A DNA stretch of 64,000 bases, from assembly GCA_003435055.1 (NCBI GenBank), contig QUMM01000001.1, positions 248,001 through 312,000 of the forward strand, read 5' to 3'. A program made the translations under genes and the position numbers. The stretch comes from Lachnospiraceae bacterium OF09-6 (GTDB taxonomy: Bacteria > Bacillota > Clostridia > Lachnospirales > Lachnospiraceae). A model generated the notes under the pieces. The model saw nothing but the letters and a program-made list of their open reading frames with translations, had not been told where the DNA came from and did not search any database. The stretch's first letter is position 1, and the number at the start of each line of letters is the position of its first letter. Below, piece by piece: positions 58,776 to 64,000 of the stretch.

Positions 58776-59603
58776 TTATTTCCGCACCCGTTTTTCTACC
58801 ATACTTAAAATTCCATACAATACCATAGCGATGACACACAGGATCAAGATAGCCATGATCAGACGGGTCAATTGAAAGACCTGACTGCTGTAGATAATCA
58901 GGTACCCCAGCCCCCGCCTGGCTCCCATGAATTCTCCAATGATGACGCCCACCAGGCATAATCCGATATCTACTTTCATAATACTGATGATAGATGGGAT
59001 GTTACTTGGCAGGATCACTTTTGTCAGTACATGGTGCTTTTTTCCTCCAAGTGTATAGATCAGCCTTGCTTTTTCACTCCCGGATTCTCTGAAACCAGTA
59101 TACAGATTCAGAATCGTTCCGAAGATCGCCACTGACATACCCGCCACAATGATTGTCTTCTGATTGGCTCCCAGCCAGACAATCAGAAGTGGCGCCAGCG
59201 CCGACTTCGGAAGACTGTTTAATACCACCAGAAATGGTTCCGTGATTTCTGCTGCGCTGTCACTGCACCATAACAGTACTGCTGTCAGGATTCCAAGCAG
59301 CACTGTTAGGAAAAAGCTTAGCAAAGTTTCATAAAGAGTCGCTCCGGTATGCATCCACAGACTGCCATCTTTTGCCATGCTGATTAATGTCTCCCATATT
59401 TTCACCGGACTGCTGAATATGAATCCATCGATCCATCCTGCCCGGACAGATACTTCCCATAAAAAGAAAAAGGCAATTATGATACTGATCCTCATTGCCT
59501 TTACGAACTTTCTGTGTTGGCTTTGCTGCTTTAAATACGCCATCTGCGCCTCAGATACCTGACCGGTATCCGAAGCAGCACTTATTTTTTCATTCACTGA
59601 CAT
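58776..59603 (-). CDS. ABC transporter permease (NitT/TauT family, SsuC/ThiX-like)
   Basis: 275 aa with six or seven membrane segments. The EAA-like motif falls around FTYRESGSEKARLIYTLGG (read GFRESGSEKARLIYTLGGKKHH). Substrates in this family include sulfonates, nitrate and pyrimidine precursors of thiamine; nothing local identifies this one. The gene overlaps the ATPase end by 10 bases. No substrate-binding protein gene lies nearby. Confidence 0.85.
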   Translation of the reverse strand: MSVNEKISAASDTGQVSEAQMAYLKQQSQHRKFVKAMRISIIIAFFFLWEVSVRAGWIDGFIFSSPVKIWETLISMAKDGSLWMHTGATLYETLLSFFLTVLLGILTAVLLWCSDSAAEITEPFLVVLNSLPKSALAPLLIVWLGANQKTIIVAGMSVAIFGTILNLYTGFRESGSEKARLIYTLGGKKHHVLTKVILPSNIPSIISIMKVDIGLCLVGVIIGEFMGARRGLGYLIIYSSQVFQLTRLIMAILILCVIAMVLYGILSMVEKRVRK

Positions 59604-60361
59604 TGCAGCACCTCCCAGATCTCATTGAAATATTCCTTGAATCCAGCCATATTTCTTGCTTTCATAGGGGTACGCTGTTCCATTTCAAATGTGGTTTCCA
59701 CTTCTTTTAATACTGTTGCCGGACGCTTTGATAAAATCACTACCCGGTCTGCCATACTGACTGCCTCAGACAAATCATGGGTCACCAAAATGGCAGTTTT
59801 ATGTTCTTTTTTGATAATCTGATAGATATCATCTGCCACAGACAGTCTGGTCTGATAATCCAGCGCAGAAAACGGTTCATCCAAAAGCAGCAGTGATGGC
59901 CTCAGAACCAATGTACGAATCAGCGCCGCTCTCTGTCTCATGCCCCCGGATAGCTGACTGGGTCTCACATGCCGGAATTCCCACAAACCGTATTCTTCCA
60001 TCAGTTTTCTTGCATAAGATTGATTTTCCTCTGTCAGTTTTTTCTGTATTTCCAGCCCCAGGGTGACATTCCCATAGATATTTCTCCACTCAAACAGCTG
60101 ATCCTGCTGTGGCATATACCCGATATGAAAATCGATATGTTCCCGCAACGGTTTTCCACGAAACAGAATTTCTCCTGTGCTTTCCGTAAGCTGTCCGCAA
60201 AGCAGCGACAGCATCGTTGTTTTTCCGCATCCGCTTGGTCCCACGATTGCCACAAACTCTCCCTCATCTACCGTAAAACTGATATGCTCCAGGGCATTTG
60301 TCTCACCGTTCAGACTGTGATACGTATAGCCCACATCCCTGCATTCCAAAAAAGACGGCAT
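59594..60361 (-). CDS. ABC transporter ATP-binding protein (SsuB/TauB/ThiZ-like)
   Basis: 255 aa. Walker A GPSGCGKTTMLSLL, Q-loop YMPQQDQLFEW, signature SQLSGGMRQRAALIR, Walker B LLLLDEPFSALDYQT, and H-loop LVTHDLSEAVSM are all canonical. It powers the permease encoded directly downstream. ATG at 60361 has GGAGG upstream. Confidence 0.92.
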   Translation of the reverse strand: MPSFLECRDVGYTYHSLNGETNALEHISFTVDEGEFVAIVGPSGCGKTTMLSLLCGQLTESTGEILFRGKPLREHIDFHIGYMPQQDQLFEWRNIYGNVTLGLEIQKKLTEENQSYARKLMEEYGLWEFRHVRPSQLSGGMRQRAALIRTLVLRPSLLLLDEPFSALDYQTRLSVADDIYQIIKKEHKTAILVTHDLSEAVSMADRVVILSKRPATVLKEVETTFEMEQRTPMKARNMAGFKEYFNEIWEVLQCQ

Positions 60362-60427
60362 CTCACACCTCCACTTTCTCTTAGTGTTAATGTATGAGAC
60401 ACCGTCTTATTTGTTGCTATATTCGTA

Positions 60428-60471
60428 TCTGTTCAGTAACTTCACAGGACAGTGGGTTCTGAACAGTTACC
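60428..60471. repeat. Small palindromic repeat, copy B
   Basis: CTGTTCAGTAAC...TTCTGAACAGTTAC, an 8-bp inverted repeat (CTGTTCAG/CTGAACAG) around a CTTCACAGGACAGTGGG centre. It lies 10 bases after the stop of the sugar-binding protein gene (60482, minus strand) and resembles the element at 43752-43790. Confidence 0.6.
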
Positions 60472-60481
60472 TGCATTCCAT

Positions 60482-61750
60482 TTACTGTGCGCCATCAATT
60501 GCTGCCCACTGTTCTTCGATTGAAGCACAGGTAGCATCTTTATCTGCTGTTCCGGCTACATAAGCCTGCATCAGTTCACCAAATACCTGATGCCAGCTGT
60601 CTGTAGAGTAGCATACACCCAGAGGAGCTGCTCCATCAGATTCTTCCAGGGCACTTCCCTGTTTGATGATCTCGAAATCACTCTCAGCATCGGTAACTAC
60701 AGGAGGTACCACGCCTGCTACATCTGTGAACCACTGTGTACCGTAATCTGAAGTATACCACCAGTTTACGAAATCCAGAGTAGCCTGCAGAGCATCAGAA
60801 TCTTTTGCTACACGCAGTGCCTGATCAGATCCGGAAATGATCTGTGACTGTGCTGCATCATCAGTTACCGGATATCCTGCGAATCCAATCTGCAGATCTG
60901 GATCGATGGCCAGAGAATCTGCTTCAATCCATGCGCCCTGTCCAAGGACCATGGCTGCCTGTCCGCTTCCGTAAGCTGCCAGCTCACCGTCCAGACCGGT
61001 CTCCAGAGGTTTGTCATCGCCATATTTTACTGCCAGATCAATAAACTGGAAGAAATTATCATACAGTTCTGGATAGTCAGATACTTTTGCTTCCCCATTT
61101 TCGAACTTCTGTACCAGTTCTGCTACTGTGGTATCCGCATTGGTAGCTGCTGCTGCCAGGAAATGCTGCCAGATGTGTTTGAATACCCACCACTCACTGA
61201 AGCCTGTGGTAAAAGGTGTATAACCAGCTTCAGAAATGGCTTCGCATGCTGCTTCAACTTCATCTAATGTCTTTGGAACTTCGATTCCCACTTCATCAAA
61301 GATTGCTTTATTATAAACTAATCCGAAATAATTGCCTTTAATCGCCAGACCATAGATACCGCCGCCTTCTTCTGTAGATGCCATAGAGGAAGCTACCGAT
61401 GGAAGCATGGTCTCTGCCAGAGGCTGATCTGACAGATCTGCAGACCATTCACGATAAACATCGATTTCCTTACCGGAGGTAGATGAGAAGATATCTGGTA
61501 CTTCTCCGGAATTCAGTTTTGCTTTCAGTAATGTAGGATAATCATTCTGCGTGGTCTCGTAATTGATGGTTACATCTGGTGCCACTTCTTTATAAGCATC
61601 AATCAGTTCATTGATCGCATCCGCATATTCAGGCGAACTGATGAACATATAAATCTCATTCTCTGCTGCGGATGCACTGATACCAAGACCTGAGAACACA
61701 CCTGCCACCATCGCTGTACTAAGTAACACACTCACTAATTTCTTTTTCAT
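60482..61750 (-). CDS. Extracellular sugar-binding protein of an ABC transporter
   Basis: 422 aa, family 1 solute-binding protein. The signal peptide MKKKLVSVLLSTAMVAGVFS ends with an AxA site (SASAAEN) and has no lipobox Cys, unusual for a Gram-positive binding protein. The mature domain has DVTINYETTQNDYPTLLKAKLNSGEVPDIFSS and FGLVYNKAIFDEVGIEVPKTLDE, as in MalE-like proteins. ATG at 61750 has GGAGGG upstream. Permeases follow the order SBP last, so it is distal in the operon. Confidence 0.9.
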   Translation of the reverse strand: MKKKLVSVLLSTAMVAGVFSGLGISASAAENEIYMFISSPEYADAINELIDAYKEVAPDVTINYETTQNDYPTLLKAKLNSGEVPDIFSSTSGKEIDVYREWSADLSDQPLAETMLPSVASSMASTEEGGGIYGLAIKGNYFGLVYNKAIFDEVGIEVPKTLDEVEAACEAISEAGYTPFTTGFSEWWVFKHIWQHFLAAAATNADTTVAELVQKFENGEAKVSDYPELYDNFFQFIDLAVKYGDDKPLETGLDGELAAYGSGQAAMVLGQGAWIEADSLAIDPDLQIGFAGYPVTDDAAQSQIISGSDQALRVAKDSDALQATLDFVNWWYTSDYGTQWFTDVAGVVPPVVTDAESDFEIIKQGSALEESDGAAPLGVCYSTDSWHQVFGELMQAYVAGTADKDATCASIEEQWAAIDGAQ

Positions 61751-61850
61751 GGAATTTCCCTCCTTATACAATATATAGTTTTGCCTGCCCATGAACTGCA
61801 GGTGTTCTTTAACCGCATCACGTCTGATCTTCTGTGCGGATAAATTCGTT

Positions 61851-62690
61851 TTAACCTTTTACTGCTCCTGCTACCACACCATCCACGATATATTTCTGTA
61901 AGAAAATAAAAATAATAATGGATGGCACTACCGCCAGCACCATGGCTGTCATGGCATAATGCCACTTGGTATTCATCTGTCCTACAAAGGTATAGGCTGC
62001 CAGAACCAGTGTCTTGGTCTCATTGCTGCTGTTGACCATCAGAAGTGGAAGCAGGAAGTCATTCCAGATCCACATCACATCCAGCACAATTACCGTCACT
62101 GTTACCGACTTCAGCAGTGGAAAAATCACTTTAAAAAATGTCACATGAGTAGATGCCCCATCGATCTTCGCACTTTCATCTAGTTCCCTCGGTATCGTCT
62201 TCATAAAATTATAGAAAATAAAGGTTGCCATCGGGATCCCAAATCCCCAATACTGTACCCCCAGTCCCAACTTACTTCCAGAAAGATGGATCACATTCAT
62301 GGCTTTCAGCAACGTAATCATGATTGTCTGAAATGGAATCAGCATCGGTGTAATGATCAGCAGATGAGCGATTCTGGTATAACGGTTTCTTCTCCGATCC
62401 AGCATATAGGCTGCTGCTGAACTGAACAGGACAATTCCTGCAATTCCAGTCACCGTAATGATCACGTTATTTCCAAACAGTTTAAAATAGTTGATCTTGT
62501 CAATCACATAGGTATAATTCTCGATCTCCGGCTTCGTTGGCATCGCTATGGCGTCTCTGACAATCTCTCCAAATGGCTTGAAAGAGTTCATAAACATCAG
62601 AAATACCGGGTAGATATAGATCACTGCCACAATCAGAAGAAGCAGATAGAACACTACTCTGTTCACTTTTTTTCTTGTCTTCACATTCAT
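61851..62690 (-). CDS. Carbohydrate ABC transporter permease (MalG-like)
   Basis: 279 aa with six predicted helices. The EAA loop PRELDESAKIDGASTHVTFFKVIFPLLK contacts the ATPase (not encoded here; often an MsiK-type general ATPase elsewhere). It follows the MalF-like gene by 13 bases. ATG at 62690 has GGTGG upstream in the end of the partner gene gap. Confidence 0.92.
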   Translation of the reverse strand: MNVKTRKKVNRVVFYLLLLIVAVIYIYPVFLMFMNSFKPFGEIVRDAIAMPTKPEIENYTYVIDKINYFKLFGNNVIITVTGIAGIVLFSSAAAYMLDRRRNRYTRIAHLLIITPMLIPFQTIMITLLKAMNVIHLSGSKLGLGVQYWGFGIPMATFIFYNFMKTIPRELDESAKIDGASTHVTFFKVIFPLLKSVTVTVIVLDVMWIWNDFLLPLLMVNSSNETKTLVLAAYTFVGQMNTKWHYAMTAMVLAVVPSIIIFIFLQKYIVDGVVAGAVKG

Positions 62691-62703
62691 TCTCTGCCAC
62701 CTC

Positions 62704-63599
62704 CTACAGTTCCACTTCCCGGCTGCTGAAGATCTTCAACACCACTTGGGTCACAACCAGTACCACAATAAAGTAGATAATGGATTCTGCTGATCCAAGC
62801 CCGTAGTTATTATTCTGAAATGCTTCTTTGTAGATCTGCAGAGTCACACTGTAAGTCGATCCACCAGGACCACCTTTGGTCAGTGCCAGAATAATATCGA
62901 ATACCTTCAGTCCATTGGTCAGAGACATAAAGATACAGGTAGTCATCGATGGACCAAGCAACGGAAGGGTCACCTTGAAAAACCGCTGTCTGCTGTTGGC
63001 TCCATCCACCGTTGCCGCTTCCAGCACATCAGATGGTACTGCCTGCAGTCCGGCAATATAAAGGACAATGTAGAATCCAAGCGACTGCCATACACCTACC
63101 AGCACTACGGAATAAAATGCCAGCTTCGGATCTCCCAGCCAGCTCATGTCCCATACTCCCCAGCCGGTCATCTCAGCCAGTTTGGAAAAGCCCTGGGTAA
63201 AGATGAACTTCCAGATAAATCCGACAATGGTCATGCTCATAATATATGGAATAAAAAATACGCCACGCAGCACATTCGCCAGTCTAAATTTCCTGGTCAG
63301 GCAAACCGCCAGGAATAATGCCAGCACGTTTGAAAAGATAATAAACAGCAGAGTATATTTCCCGGTAAAGATCAGGCACTGGAGAACTCCTTACTCTTAC
63401 TGAATATCGTTACAAAATTGTCCAGTCCGATAAACTCTGCATCCTTTGCAATTCCGTTCCACCTGGTCAGTGAGTAATATCCACTCATGATAAACGGGAT
63501 ATACATCATCATGGTCACCAGAATAATTGCCGGAATGGTATATAGCACGGTATCGAACAGTTCCTTCCGCTTCCGCTTTGACTTCAGCATCCTCCTCAT
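62704..63599 (-). CDS. Carbohydrate ABC transporter permease (MalF-like), frameshifted in this sequence
   Basis: About 298 aa after repair. The N-terminal basic head (KSKRKRKELFDTVLYTIPA) and helix 1, then TRWNGIAKDAEFIGLDNFVTIF. Frame is lost near 63385; with one base restored the text reads KEFLQCLIFTGKYTLLFIIFSNVLALFLAV into the downstream part. The EAA loop is PSDVLEAATVDGANSRQRFFKVTLPLLG. The start (63599 or 63590) lacks a clear ribosome site. The gene is divergent from a sensor kinase gene. Confidence 0.86.
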
Positions 63600-63751
63600 C
63601 CCCCGTTTCTTGTTTTTGTATAATTTTTACATCTTTTCCTGTTATTCTTAGTATATATCTGTTAAAATAACAATAAAATGGAATTTCAAGAACGGTTCAT
63701 GGTAAAATAGTGACTATTTCTATTTTTATTTTCGAAAAGGAAGTGTTTGTT

Positions 63752-64000
63752 TTGTATATTTTCAACAAAAAGATTCGATTACAACGTACGAAGATTCCTC
63801 TCTGGGCACAGCTGTTACTGCTGATCACGCTTGTCACTGCACTGTTAATCAGTTTTATTCTGGTTCGTGATTATAAAAAAAATAAAGACTATGTCATGGA
63901 ACAGCAGATCTCTACTTCTAACCGGCTTCTGGATCTGGAAATGCAGAATCTGGAACAGTATATCCGGGATCTGACATCATTCTGCCTGCTGCCATTGTAT
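63752..64000 (+). CDS. Sensor histidine kinase (YesM-like), 5' part only
   Basis: 83 codons before the window ends. The sequence reads YIFNKKIRLQRTKIPLWAQL then a membrane segment LLLITLVTALLISFILV, and an extracellular region starting RDYKKNKDYVMEQQIST. This is the layout of YesM-type kinases that sit beside sugar ABC operons with an AraC-type response regulator. The start is TTG at 63752, about 8 bases after AAAAGGAAG. The kinase domain is outside the window, so the call is an inference from layout and context. Confidence 0.6.
   Translation, partial: MYIFNKKIRLQRTKIPLWAQLLLLITLVTALLISFILVRDYKKNKDYVMEQQISTSNRLLDLEMQNLEQYIRDLTSFCLLPLY

Noticed and set aside
60362..60480. Thiamine riboswitch before the NitT/TauT-type ATPase gene
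   Set aside because: No CTGAGA and ACC-TGA-type conserved pieces were found; only the small palindromic repeat is present.

Overview
The window is about 64 kb of a Bacillota chromosome, most likely a member of Lachnospiraceae (Blautia/Ruminococcus/Dorea-like). The assignment is an inference from PolC-type DNA polymerase III, EF-P beside an Xaa-Pro peptidase, QueH, two-subunit fumarase, families common in that group (DUF4317, DUF5688, DUF4358, YqeG), moderate GC and near-consensus 17-bp-spaced promoters. Most genes are on the minus strand. No intergenic stretch longer than about 300 bases lacks a gene, and no prophage, CRISPR array or intact insertion sequence was seen.

Layout. 1-7 kb: glutamine-dependent asparagine synthetase (3' end cut by the window edge), NADP glutamate dehydrogenase with a hairpin leader, a Gfo/Idh/MocA oxidoreductase preceded by a run of four hairpins, an SH3 membrane protein directly behind tRNA-Arg(CCG), and a DUF5688 protein. 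7-18 kb: housekeeping genes efp, Xaa-Pro aminopeptidase, yqeG-like phosphatase, aminotransferase, polC, ispG, folA, thyA. 18-22 kb: divergent cell-envelope cluster (DHHW protein, MBOAT acyltransferase, SGNH hydrolase, DUF4358 lipoprotein) that looks like surface-glycan O-acetylation. 22-28 kb: PepV-like dipeptidase, TtcA-like tRNA thiolase, SseB protein, MFS transporter, AraC regulator. 28-31.2 kb: a decayed accessory patch: two identical tRNA-Arg(ACG) genes in inverted orientation around a MATE pseudogene, an AbiE-like toxin remnant with an intact antitoxin gene, and an LRR fragment joined to an XRE fragment. 31.2-33.2 kb: two cation exporters behind a yybP-ykoY (Mn2+) riboswitch. 33-46 kb: an asparagine-synthetase-like protein without the glutaminase cysteine, DUF4317, SGNH esterase, sfsA, rny, recX, recA with an SOS box, a possible small RNA, a beta-helix protein, topB, and an ABC pair whose ATPase has lost key catalytic residues. 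46-53 kb: asd, argH, queH, and a MarR regulator with a heterodimeric ABC exporter behind three phased operator-like palindromes. 53-64 kb: secreted GDPD, DUF2284, LUD protein, fumarase subunits, cupin, GNAT, a NitT/TauT-type ABC pair without its binding protein, and a sugar ABC transporter divergent from a sensor kinase cut by the window end.

A global caution: eight otherwise normal genes (pepP-like, yqeG, ispG twice, thyA, DHHW, MFS, asd, second ABC exporter, malF-like) carry ten single-base frameshifts. Nine look like a one-base loss, mostly at G/C doublets or triplets, and one is a gain in an A8 run. Because essential genes are hit, most are probably consensus-sequence errors. I annotate these genes across the shift. 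By contrast, the MATE and AbiEii genes carry large deletions and are real pseudogenes.
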